Position numbers and translations under genes: made by a program
In this document: positions 57,028 to 64,000 of the stretch, piece after piece
Layout of the letters: each line of letters opens with the position of its first letter
Position numbering within the stretch: position 1 is the stretch's first letter
Notes under the pieces: generated by a model
Databases searched by the model: none
Seen by the model: only the letters and a program-made list of their open reading frames with translations
Told to the model about the DNA's origin: nothing
Assembly: GCF_017921975.2 (NCBI RefSeq)
Contig: NZ_JAGEMO020000003.1
Coordinates: 248,001-312,000 of the forward strand
DNA from: Hymenobacter terricola
Lineage (GTDB): Bacteria; Bacteroidota; Bacteroidia; Cytophagales; Hymenobacteraceae
Reading direction: 5' to 3'
DNA length: 64,000 bases

Positions 57028-58488
57028 CTACAGGCCGTATTTGCTCAGCAGGTAAATCAGCGAAGCCATGCTGGCGCCGCCCAATTCCAGCTCGCGGCGG
57101 TTCACTTTGTCGAACGTGTCGGCTGCCGTGTGGTGGATGTCGAAGTAGCGCTGTGAGTCGCAATCGTAGCCGATGAGGGCTTTGGGGTGCACGGCGGCTT
57201 GCAGGGGCTCGATGTCGGTGCCAGCGTGGCCCGGAGTAATATCGGCGGCGTGGTAGGGCAGCAGCAGCGGCGCCCACCGGGCTATTTTGGCCACGGTGGC
57301 GGGGTCGGCCTCAATGTTGAAGCCGCGGGGCGTGAAGCCGCCGCCGTCCGACTCGATGGCGGCGAGGTGGGTTTCCTTGTTTTGGGTGGCCAGGCGGGCG
57401 TATTCGTTGCCGCCGCGGGTGCCGTTTTCTTCGTTCATGAACAGCACGGCGCGCACCGTGCGCTCGGGCTTGAAGCCGGTGGCGTGCAGCAGGCGCAGGG
57501 CTTCCATGCTCTGCACCACGCCGGTGCCGTCGTCGTGGGCACCTTGGGCGAGGTCCCACGAATCGAGGTGGCCGCCCACGGTGATGATTTCCTGCGGGAA
57601 TCTGCTGCCCTTGATTTCGCCCACCACGTTGTAGCTTTTCTCGTCGGGTAGGGTGAGGCACTCCATTTCCAGCTCAAACTGCAGGTCGGGGTTGGCCTTG
57701 AGCAGCTGGCTGAGCTGGTCGGCGGCGTTGGTGCTGAGGGCCGCGCCGGGCACTTTGGTCACGCCCTCGGCGTAGCGCATGGTGCCGGTGTGCGGGTTGT
57801 CGTCGCGGGCGCTGGTCATGGAGCGCACCAGGGCCCCCACGGCCCCGCGCTTAGCGGCCTCAATGGCCCCGAGGGCGCGCTGGTCCACGGCCCCGCCGTA
57901 GGCCGTGCCGGGCTCGATGAGGGCGTCGTTGAAGGGCCGATTATAAAACACAAACTTGCCTTTCACGGCCGCCTCGGGCAGCTTTTTCACTTCGTCGAGG
58001 CTGTGCACCTCCACCACGCCGGCCTTGAGCTTGCCGCCCGTGCCCACCGAGCCGCCCAGGGCGCACACCGGCACCCGGATGCCTTTGTCCTTGTTGCCCA
58101 CGATTTCGCCCCGCTCCTTGCTGCCGCGCACCCAGTGCGGCACCATCACCTCCTGCAAATACACACGGTCAAACCCCGCTTTTTCCATGGTGGCCTTGCC
58201 CCATTCCACGGCCTGCTGGGCCTGGGGCGAGCCCGACAGCCGCGGCCCGATGGTGCCCGTGAGGTAGCGCAGGTTGTCGTAGCTCTCGCCGCGCAGCAGG
58301 GCTTCGTCGAAGATTTTGCGCAGCGCCAGCGAGTCGGTGCGGTCGGCATTGGCGGCGGCGGCCGGCGCGGGGGCGGCTTTGGTGGGTTTCGGGGCGCGTT
58401 GCGCGTGGGCGGGGGCCCACCCGGCCAGCGCGGCCACGGCCGCCAGCGCGGCGCGGCGGCACCAGGCCGCGGAAAGAATTTCGGTCAT
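57028..58488 (-). CDS. M28-family metallopeptidase with PA domain
   Basis: The 486-residue exported protein has a signal peptide (LAAVAALAGWAPAHAQ), a PA-like insert (about 150-280) and the M28 domain. The domain's zinc-ligand series is GGHLDSWD, GAHDDGTGV, MNEENGTRGG, ESDGGG and YFDIHHTAADT. The family comprises aminopeptidases and carboxypeptidases working outside the inner membrane. The five ligand motifs are intact, so it is probably active. A -7 box lies 39 bases upstream. Confidence 0.94.
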   Translation of the reverse strand: MTEILSAAWCRRAALAAVAALAGWAPAHAQRAPKPTKAAPAPAAAANADRTDSLALRKIFDEALLRGESYDNLRYLTGTIGPRLSGSPQAQQAVEWGKATMEKAGFDRVYLQEVMVPHWVRGSKERGEIVGNKDKGIRVPVCALGGSVGTGGKLKAGVVEVHSLDEVKKLPEAAVKGKFVFYNRPFNDALIEPGTAYGGAVDQRALGAIEAAKRGAVGALVRSMTSARDDNPHTGTMRYAEGVTKVPGAALSTNAADQLSQLLKANPDLQFELEMECLTLPDEKSYNVVGEIKGSRFPQEIITVGGHLDSWDLAQGAHDDGTGVVQSMEALRLLHATGFKPERTVRAVLFMNEENGTRGGNEYARLATQNKETHLAAIESDGGGFTPRGFNIEADPATVAKIARWAPLLLPYHAADITPGHAGTDIEPLQAAVHPKALIGYDCDSQRYFDIHHTAADTFDKVNRRELELGGASMASLIYLLSKYGL

Positions 58489-58527
58489 AGGGCAGAAGTC
58501 GAAACCCGGTATTTTGGGGCTTCGCTG

Positions 58528-58535
58528 CGAAAGTA
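58528..58535 (-). promoter_or_regulatory. Probable -7 box of the M28 gene
   Basis: TACTTTCG on the minus strand, 39 bases before the ATG, one mismatch to TAnnTTTG. Confidence 0.4.
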
Positions 58536-58607
58536 CGCGGCCGGGCCCGGCCCGGCCTACAAAACCGTGCTAAAGCCGGCCCCCTCCTGCCCCGACGCCG
58601 GCGCCGG

Positions 58608-60368
58608 TTACTGAATTTTCCCCGGGCCCAGCCACCGGGCCACCGGGTAGCGGTTGTGGCCAGGCTCGTGGTACGCCGAGTTCAGGTACACCCATTCCAG
58701 CTGGGCGGGGCCGTTGGCGGCAAAGGCGGGGTTTTGCTGCCGGAGCGTTTCCAGGCGCTGGCGCAGGGCGGGGTCGCGGCGCAGCAGGTCGGCGGCGAGG
58801 TCCTCAAACACGTAGTCGGAGTAGTGCTCTTTCTGCTGCAACACGCTGTCGAAAAAGCCCCAGGCGAAGAACGAGTCGGTGGCCTGCGGCTCCAGCGTTT
58901 CCACGAGGTAGCGCACCGGCGCGGCCCCGCTCAGGTACACCACCAGGTCGCCCGGCTGGAAGGCCACGGTTTCCGTTTTGGTTTGCACCTGCACCTGGCT
59001 GTGCACGTAGTGGCCCTCGAACGGCTTGGGCGTGGTCTTGAAATCGGTGAAATAATAGACTTCCACGGGCGCGGTCACGTCGTGGGCCAGCGGTTCCAGC
59101 GTCGCACCGTTGCGGCGTAGGATGTCGGCCACTTCCACCCAGGCTTTGGGGATGATGTATGCCGCGGGCCGGCCGGCCGTGGTGGTGGGCAGGAAGGTAT
59201 TGAAATACGGCACGGGCCGGGTGAAGGGCGCGGCACGGTCGTAGTACAGGCGGGGCTGGCCGCTCACGTCGCTGGGCTTGGTGCGGCCCTCGTAGCCGCG
59301 AAACTGCACGGTTTCGTGCTGGGAATCGTCCAGCGCCCAGGTGAGGGGGAAGGTGGTTTGGGCGGCCATACCGGCGGTGGCGGCGGCACGGGCGGCGGCC
59401 AGCGCGGCGGCCTGCTGGCCCACGGTTTCGAGCATGGTTTGCAGGAAATCATAGGTCGAGTGCACGCGGGGCGCGAAGGCCTTCAGCATGTGCGTTTCGG
59501 GCATGAAGCCGATGGTGTTGAACAGGGCCGCGTAGCCGGTGGAGTAGCGCGGCGTTTCGAGAAAAGCCTGGAGGCCGCTCTCGGGCGTCTGGCCTTCAAA
59601 GTCCACGTAGGGCGTCATGGGCCACTTTTTCTGCTCCATGCCTTTGTACAGCGCGGGCAGCAGCTGGCCCTGCAGGTACGTGCCCAGCGCCGGGGCCAGC
59701 TTGCTGTGCTGGGTGGCAATGAGCGTCATCGTATACTGATAATCGGCCCCGTTGGAGGTGTGGGTTTCCACGAACACATCGGGCTGCCACTTCTGAAACA
59801 GCGCCGCGAACGAGCGGGCATTGCGCGACTCCTGCTTGATGTAGTCGCGGTTCAAATCGAGGTTGCGCGCATTGCCCCGGAAGCCGTAGGCGGCCGGCCC
59901 GTTCTGGTTCACGCGGGTGGTGGCGTTGCGGTTCAGCATCCCATCGATGTTGTAGACGGGCACGATGACGACGGTAACCTGCACCAGCAGCTTCTGCAGC
60001 GATTTTTGCTGCATCAGGTCGCGGGCCAGCATCATACTGGCGTCGATGCCCTCCGGCTCGCCGGGGTGAATGCCGTTTTGGATGAACAGGATGCGGCGGT
60101 TTTTCCGCCGGGTGCTGGCTGGGTCGGCGTCGCCGTCGGCGCTCAGCACCACTTCGTGCAGGGGCAGGCCGGCGTCGGTGGGGCCGGCCTCGGCCAGGTG
60201 CAGATGCTGAGGGTAAGCCGCCGCCAGCTTCTGGTAATAGCCGATGCACTCGGCGTAAGTGGCCGTGGTGTTGCCGGCGGGGTCGTTTTCGAAGGGCGTG
60301 CGCCAGGCGGGGGCCGGCACGGGCGGCGGGGAAGCAAGGGTCATCAGCGAGGCAAGAAGAAAAAGCAT
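58608..60368 (-). CDS. M14-family zinc carboxypeptidase
   Basis: The 586-residue exported protein begins MLFLLASLMTLASPPPVPAP. It has the zinc site HPGEPEG (H101, E104), followed by GNARNLDLNRDYIKQE, a substrate-binding arginine region, and the third ligand in ETHTSNGADYQYTM. The C-terminal half is a large extension with GKIQ at the end. M14 enzymes remove C-terminal residues or cut peptidoglycan peptides; the substrate here is unknown. The ATG at 60368 was chosen because upstream codons lie in a repeated palindrome. Confidence 0.9.
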   Translation of the reverse strand: MLFLLASLMTLASPPPVPAPAWRTPFENDPAGNTTATYAECIGYYQKLAAAYPQHLHLAEAGPTDAGLPLHEVVLSADGDADPASTRRKNRRILFIQNGIHPGEPEGIDASMMLARDLMQQKSLQKLLVQVTVVIVPVYNIDGMLNRNATTRVNQNGPAAYGFRGNARNLDLNRDYIKQESRNARSFAALFQKWQPDVFVETHTSNGADYQYTMTLIATQHSKLAPALGTYLQGQLLPALYKGMEQKKWPMTPYVDFEGQTPESGLQAFLETPRYSTGYAALFNTIGFMPETHMLKAFAPRVHSTYDFLQTMLETVGQQAAALAAARAAATAGMAAQTTFPLTWALDDSQHETVQFRGYEGRTKPSDVSGQPRLYYDRAAPFTRPVPYFNTFLPTTTAGRPAAYIIPKAWVEVADILRRNGATLEPLAHDVTAPVEVYYFTDFKTTPKPFEGHYVHSQVQVQTKTETVAFQPGDLVVYLSGAAPVRYLVETLEPQATDSFFAWGFFDSVLQQKEHYSDYVFEDLAADLLRRDPALRQRLETLRQQNPAFAANGPAQLEWVYLNSAYHEPGHNRYPVARWLGPGKIQ

Positions 60369-60459
60369 AGTAGCGCGAACTTTGTAGTTCGTGTTCCCGA
60401 ACGATGCGCAAGCGGCTCGGAAACGCGAGCTGCAAAGTTCGCGCTCCGGCGCGCTACTA
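60368..60459. repeat. Bulged palindrome between the M14 and surE genes
   Basis: The outer arms TAGTAGCGCG/CGCGCTACTA and inner arms GCGAACTTTG/CAAAGTTCGC are complementary, with about 10 extra bases on the right side. It overlaps the first base of the M14 gene and the surE leader. It looks like another dispersed repeat type. Confidence 0.75.
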
Positions 60460-60486
60460 TTCACTTCCGGCCCCGAATGCCACCCT

Positions 60487-60494
60487 TACCTTTG
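60487..60494 (+). promoter_or_regulatory. -7 box of surE
   Basis: TACCTTTG, an exact TAnnTTTG match, 32 bases before the TTG start. Confidence 0.5.
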
Positions 60495-60526
60495 CCCGCT
60501 CCTCACTTCTCACGCCCCGCTTCAAG

Positions 60527-61381
60527 TTGAAAAAGCCCCTCATTCTCGTCTCCAACGACGACGGCATCACCGCCCCCGGCATCCGCCACCTCGTCGAAAC
60601 CGTGCTGGCCCTGGGCGCGGAAGTTGTCGTGGTCGCCCCCGATGCCCCCCAGTCGGGCATGGGCCACGCCATCACCATCGGCCACCCCCTGCGCCTCACC
60701 AAAAACCCGGTTTTCGGCCCGAATGTCGAAGCCTACGAGTGCTCCGGCACCCCGGCCGACTGCGTAAAAATCGCCAAGCACTACGTCCTCAAAGACCGCA
60801 CCCCCGACCTCGTCGTGTCCGGCATCAACCACGGCTCCAATGCCTCGGTGAACGTGCTGTACTCCGGCACCATGTCGGCCGCCATTGAGGCCGCCATTGA
60901 GGGGCTGCCCGCCGTGGGCTTCTCGCTCTGCGAATATGGCCCGAACGCCGATTTCTCGCACGTAGCCGAGTGGGTGACCCAAGTGTGCCGCCACGCCCTC
61001 GACCACGGCGTGCCCGCCGGCACCGCCCTCAACGTGAACATTCCCAAGAAGTCGGCCACGCCCATTGCCGGCCTGCGCCTGGCCCGCCAGGCCCGCGCCA
61101 AGTGGCAGGAGGAATTTGACCGCCGCCTCGACCCCTACCAGCGCCCCTACTACTGGCTCGTGGGCTCGTTTCTGAACCTCGACTCCGGCACCGACACCGA
61201 CGAGTGGGCCCTGGCCAACAACTACGTGTCGGTGGTGCCCTGCCAGTTCGACCTCACCGCCGCCCACGGCCTCGCCCACCTCAGTACGCAGTGGCAGTTG
61301 CCCCTGCCCGTGGCCACCGAGGCGGCCGCCCCGCCCCAGCCCGTGGCCGCGCAGGACTACGGCGTGGCCGCCCAGGAGTAA
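60527..61381 (+). CDS. surE: 5'/3'-nucleotidase SurE
   Basis: The 284-residue protein starts (at a TTG) MKKPLILVSNDDGITAPGIR, the metal-binding DD and exact SurE N-terminus. It continues with PDAPQSGMGHAITI, SGTPADCVKIAK, VSGINHGSNASVNVLYSGTM and ALNVNIP. SurE dephosphorylates nucleoside 5'- and 3'-monophosphates. The open frame runs 41 codons further upstream to an ATG, but that part is repeat DNA and contains the -7 box. The C-terminal 30 residues are Ala/Pro-rich and extend beyond the usual length. Confidence 0.95.
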   Translation: MKKPLILVSNDDGITAPGIRHLVETVLALGAEVVVVAPDAPQSGMGHAITIGHPLRLTKNPVFGPNVEAYECSGTPADCVKIAKHYVLKDRTPDLVVSGINHGSNASVNVLYSGTMSAAIEAAIEGLPAVGFSLCEYGPNADFSHVAEWVTQVCRHALDHGVPAGTALNVNIPKKSATPIAGLRLARQARAKWQEEFDRRLDPYQRPYYWLVGSFLNLDSGTDTDEWALANNYVSVVPCQFDLTAAHGLAHLSTQWQLPLPVATEAAAPPQPVAAQDYGVAAQE

Positions 61382-61394
61382 GGCGCCAATGTGC

Positions 61395-61442
61395 CGCGCA
61401 CAAAAAATCCCCGGCTAGCTGGCCGGGGATTTTTTGTGCGCG
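61395..61442. terminator. Terminator with 21-bp perfect stem
   Basis: Arms 61395-61415 and 61422-61442 are exact complements (core AAAAAATCCCCGGC), with the loop TAGCTG. It ends surE on the plus strand. On the minus strand it also contains the last codons and stop of the 84-residue ORF. Confidence 0.95.
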
Positions 61443-61669
61443 AGGGCCGGGGCTTTGTGCCGGCTGGTGGAGGCCGGCGGCGGGCCCGGCACGGGGCGCA
61501 CCGTTTTGGGGGGCGTAGTGGGGTACGCGGCTTTGCGCACCACCACCGTGGGGGCCGCTTGCAGCGGGTGCAGCAGGGTGCTGCGGTGCAAGGCCACTAC
61601 TTCGGCCCCGACGGCAACTACCAGCACCAGCAGCAGGCTGGTTAGTAAGAATTTAAGGAGGTTGCGCAC
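61415..61669 (-). CDS. 84-residue membrane-anchored hypothetical protein
   Basis: It starts at a GTG and encodes MRNLLKFLLTSLLLVLVVAV, one transmembrane helix, then a Pro/Ala/Lys-rich tail without recognisable motifs (KTVRPVPGPPPASTSRHK). It lies 36 bp after the histidine kinase gene on the same strand, so it may belong to that operon. Its stop codon is inside the surE terminator, which encodes its last few residues. Membership of a known family is not evident. Confidence 0.5.
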   Translation of the reverse strand: MRNLLKFLLTSLLLVLVVAVGAEVVALHRSTLLHPLQAAPTVVVRKAAYPTTPPKTVRPVPGPPPASTSRHKAPALAHKKSPAS

Positions 61670-61705
61670 GGATAGTTTGATTACCGCCCGAAGTTAAATC
61701 TGCAC

Positions 61706-63085
61706 CTATGAAGGCGGCATGAACCCCGCGGCAACGCCGACGGTGGGGCCAAAATCGAGGACAAACACCGTGCCTTTATCGACCTCCGATTCGGCCCGTA
61801 GCGTGGCGCCATGGAAGCCGGCAATGGTTTTGGCAATGGGCAGGCCCAGCCCGTAGCCTTCCGGCGAGTTGGGCGCGTTGGCGTGGAAGCGCCGGAACCG
61901 GTCGAACAGGTAAGGCAGGTGGTCGGGGGCAATGCCGAGGCCGGTGTCTTCCACCCGCAGCGTGTAGCCGCCGTTGGCTATCGGCCTTCCAATTACGTGA
62001 ATGTGCCCGCCCTCGCGGTTGTATTTCACGGCATTCGAGAGCAGGTTGCGCAGGAGCGTGTGCAGGAGGCTGGCGTTGGCGTGGGGCCGCACGTCGTCGC
62101 CGCTCAGGTCGACGGCGAGGGAGATGTCGCGCTGCTGGCGGCGGTCGTCCAGCTCTTCGGCCACGTCGGCCACCACGTCGGAGAGGCGCACGGGCTCGTC
62201 GCGCAGGTACTGCTCGTTTTCGATGTTGGCGATGAGCAGCAGGGTGCGCACGGTGTTGCGCAGGCGGTAGAGCGTGCGCTGCGATTCCACGATTTGGTGG
62301 GCGTGCGGCTCGGGCAAGGTCGGGTCCTGGAGCATGTTCTCGAAGCGCGACTGCAGGATGCTGACCGGGGTCAGCAGCTCGTGGCTCACGTTGCTCATGA
62401 ACTCCCGCTCCTTGGCAAACGCCGACTGCACCTGCCGCATCAGCGAGTTCAACCGGTCATCGAGCCGGCGGAAGTCAGTGGTATCGGTGTCAATGGGTTT
62501 AAACTGAAAATCGGACGGCTGCCGGATGCCCCGCAGCTTGCGCACAATCAGCTCCCGCAGCGGGGCCAGCAGGTAGTGCGCAAAGGCCGCATCGGAGAGC
62601 ACCGTGAGCAGCGAGGCCGCCACCAGCACCCACAGCGCCAGCCGGCGCAGCGTGCCCGTGAGCAGCTCCACGGTGTCGAGCGACGACCCAATTTCCAGCC
62701 GAAAGGCCCGCTGCCCCGGCACCCCGGGCGGCCGCGCAAACGTCAGAATCCGAAAGTCTTCCACCTGCTGGTCTACCTGCCGGGGCTCTTCGGTGATGCG
62801 CTCGGCGGGCAGCGGCGCCCCGGCGGGCAGCGGCGTCACGGTGATGTACTCCTGCTTGAAAATGTTGTAGTCGGCGTAGGTTTCGGCGCGCTCGCCCCGC
62901 TCAAAGGCCTGCAGGCCATCGCGGGCGATGAGGGCCAGCACCCGGTGCTGCTTGTCGCGCAGGCGCTGGTCGGTGTGGGCCACGGCCACCCGCTGCACGA
63001 TGGGCGGAATCACCAGCGCCCCCAGCAGCACCAGCAGCAGCTTGGAAAGGGCGTTGGAAAGGGCAAGCTTGGCTTCTAATCTCAT
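61706..63085 (-). CDS. Sensor histidine kinase
   Basis: The 459-residue protein has two transmembrane helices (about 12-32 and 148-168) around a periplasmic sensor region. The dimerisation domain has the phosphoacceptor H235 in FMSNVSHELLTPVS. The HATPase domain shows LLRNLLSNAVKYN (N box), DTGLGIAPDH (G1), FDRFRRF and GYGLGLPIAK (G2). It phosphorylates the response regulator encoded upstream. The signal sensed is unknown. A dispersed palindrome sits between the two genes. Confidence 0.95.
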   Translation of the reverse strand: MRLEAKLALSNALSKLLLVLLGALVIPPIVQRVAVAHTDQRLRDKQHRVLALIARDGLQAFERGERAETYADYNIFKQEYITVTPLPAGAPLPAERITEEPRQVDQQVEDFRILTFARPPGVPGQRAFRLEIGSSLDTVELLTGTLRRLALWVLVAASLLTVLSDAAFAHYLLAPLRELIVRKLRGIRQPSDFQFKPIDTDTTDFRRLDDRLNSLMRQVQSAFAKEREFMSNVSHELLTPVSILQSRFENMLQDPTLPEPHAHQIVESQRTLYRLRNTVRTLLLIANIENEQYLRDEPVRLSDVVADVAEELDDRRQQRDISLAVDLSGDDVRPHANASLLHTLLRNLLSNAVKYNREGGHIHVIGRPIANGGYTLRVEDTGLGIAPDHLPYLFDRFRRFHANAPNSPEGYGLGLPIAKTIAGFHGATLRAESEVDKGTVFVLDFGPTVGVAAGFMPPS

Positions 63086-63108
63086 GCGGATTCGGAATCA
63101 AAAAACAA

Positions 63109-63207
63109 AAGAACGTCATGCTGAGCTTGCCGAAGCATCTCTACCGCAAGAGCAAATAATTACTTCAGCAGTAGAGATGCCTCGGCTTCGCTCGGCATGA
63201 CGTTCTT
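63109..63207. repeat. Dispersed palindrome family, copy 3 (imperfect arms)
   Basis: The left arm (63109-63144) has the family core GTCATGCTGAGCTTGCCGAA. The right arm (63171-63207) is the variant GCCTCGGCTTCGCTCGGCAT, so pairing is imperfect. It lies between the response regulator and kinase genes. Confidence 0.9.
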
Positions 63208-63228
63208 CTTTCTACGTTCAACTCCCCC

Positions 63229-63909
63229 CTACTCCGCCGCCCGGTAGCCGATGCCGCGCACGGTTTCCAAAAAGTCAGCCGAGCCGAACTGGGCCAGCTT
63301 CTTGCGCACGTTTTTGATGTGCACGTCGATGTAGTTCGAGTCGGAATCGTCTTCCAGCACGTTGCCCCACAGGTGCTCGCCGAGCTGCAGGCGGGTGAGC
63401 ACCCGGCCGCGGTGCAGCAGCAGGTAGTGCAGCAGGTCGAACTCCTTTTTGGTGAGCGGCACCTCCTGGCCGCCGATGCGCACAATGCGGGCGTTGGGGT
63501 CCATGCTGAAGCCGTGGCCGAAGGTGATTTCGGGGCGCTTCAGGTTGAATTTGCGGCGCGTGATGGCCTGCATCCGGCTGGTGAGCTCCAGCAGCGAAAA
63601 CGGCTTGGGCAGGTAGTCGTCGGCGCCGAGGTCGAGGCCGCGAATCCGGTCGTCCAGCGCGCCGCGGGCGGTGAGGATGATGAACGAGGCCTCCTGGCTG
63701 TCGTTGAGGCGGGCTTCCTTGAGCAGGTCGAGGCCGTCGCCGCCGGGCAGGCCCAGGTCGAGCAGCACGAAGTCGTAGCTGCTCACGTACAGCTTCTCCG
63801 ACGCTTCGGCGTAGGTATAGGCCGAATCAACCAGGTATTGGGCCTGCAGCAAAAACTGGCGCATTTCCTGGTGCAGGCTTTTTTCGTCTTCGATGAGCAG
63901 AACGTGCAT
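63229..63909 (-). CDS. OmpR/PhoB-family response regulator
   Basis: The 226-residue protein has a receiver domain (1-120) with the acidic pocket IEDE (6-9), phosphoacceptor D51 in VLLDLGLPGGDG and the conserved lysine in YLPKPFS. A winged-helix DNA-binding domain follows, with LTKKEFDLLHYLLLHRG and VRKKLAQFG...VRGIGYRAAE. It is the partner of the kinase just downstream and probably controls envelope-related genes. The end of the window (63910-64000) shows no gene. Confidence 0.95.
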   Translation of the reverse strand: MHVLLIEDEKSLHQEMRQFLLQAQYLVDSAYTYAEASEKLYVSSYDFVLLDLGLPGGDGLDLLKEARLNDSQEASFIILTARGALDDRIRGLDLGADDYLPKPFSLLELTSRMQAITRRKFNLKRPEITFGHGFSMDPNARIVRIGGQEVPLTKKEFDLLHYLLLHRGRVLTRLQLGEHLWGNVLEDDSDSNYIDVHIKNVRKKLAQFGSADFLETVRGIGYRAAE

Positions 63910-64000
63910 GGAGGGGGTGGGAAAAGTCGATGAATGGCGTTAGTGGGTACAACATACGTCACAGCCGTCTGAACGCCGCATGAAGCGCACCCAAACCCGG

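Overview
The window looks like a piece of chromosome from a high-GC member of the Bacteroidota, most likely Hymenobacter or a close relative (Cytophagales). The signs are proteins ending in type IX secretion (T9SS) C-terminal domains of both type A and type B, a fused isobutyryl-CoA mutase (IcmF), Bacteroidota-type -7 promoter boxes (TAnnTTTG, here mostly TACCTTTG or TACTTTCG), and almost no Shine-Dalgarno sequences. Genes are dense, and most converging or adjacent units are separated by strong hairpin terminators. No rRNA or tRNA gene, CRISPR array, prophage or biosynthetic cluster was seen.

Layout. 1-10.3 kb is housekeeping: a DtxR-type regulator (cut by the window edge), mnmE, gltA, a PorE-like OmpA protein downstream of queE and folD, and lepA. 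10.4-15.3 kb holds a membrane protein, a GlcG/HbpS-like protein and the giant icmF. 15.2-19.4 kb is the accessory zone. It contains a PD-(D/E)XK-like gene sandwiched between two diverged copies of the icmF 3' end, an AT-rich and frameshifted TIR-domain gene, and a REP-associated tyrosine transposase flanked by two mirrored clusters of palindromes. 19.4-34.8 kb mixes a SnoaL-like protein, an aldo/keto reductase, an OmpA protein, a polysaccharide deacetylase broken by an amber codon, a pseudouridine synthase, a 44-residue membrane peptide, an FKBP isomerase, kup, an AraC regulator with an SDR, an M61 peptidase, an NlpC/P60 enzyme with a histone-like tail, and a 23-codon ORF with a rare strong Shine-Dalgarno sequence. 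34.9-46.1 kb carries three T9SS cargo proteins (M1 peptidase, a type B gliding-type protein, an FG-GAP protein), a cytochrome oxidase subunit III, an HMG-CoA lyase, a LutA-like protein and an O-antigen-ligase-like protein. 46.2-64 kb has dapA, followed by a 43-bp tandem array and a duplicated scrap of its own 3' end. It continues with a second deacetylase, ligA, exported peptidases (S8, M28, M14), an OmpA lipoprotein, surE, and a two-component system at the right edge.

Functionally the window is dominated by cell-envelope and secreted-protein functions (T9SS cargo, peptidases, OmpA anchors, deacetylases) among core metabolism. The most unusual signals are the two places (icmF and dapA) where the 3' end of a conserved gene has been duplicated around an insert, and several families of near-perfect intergenic palindromes. 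One of these families has 35-40 bp arms and occurs three times in 64 kb.
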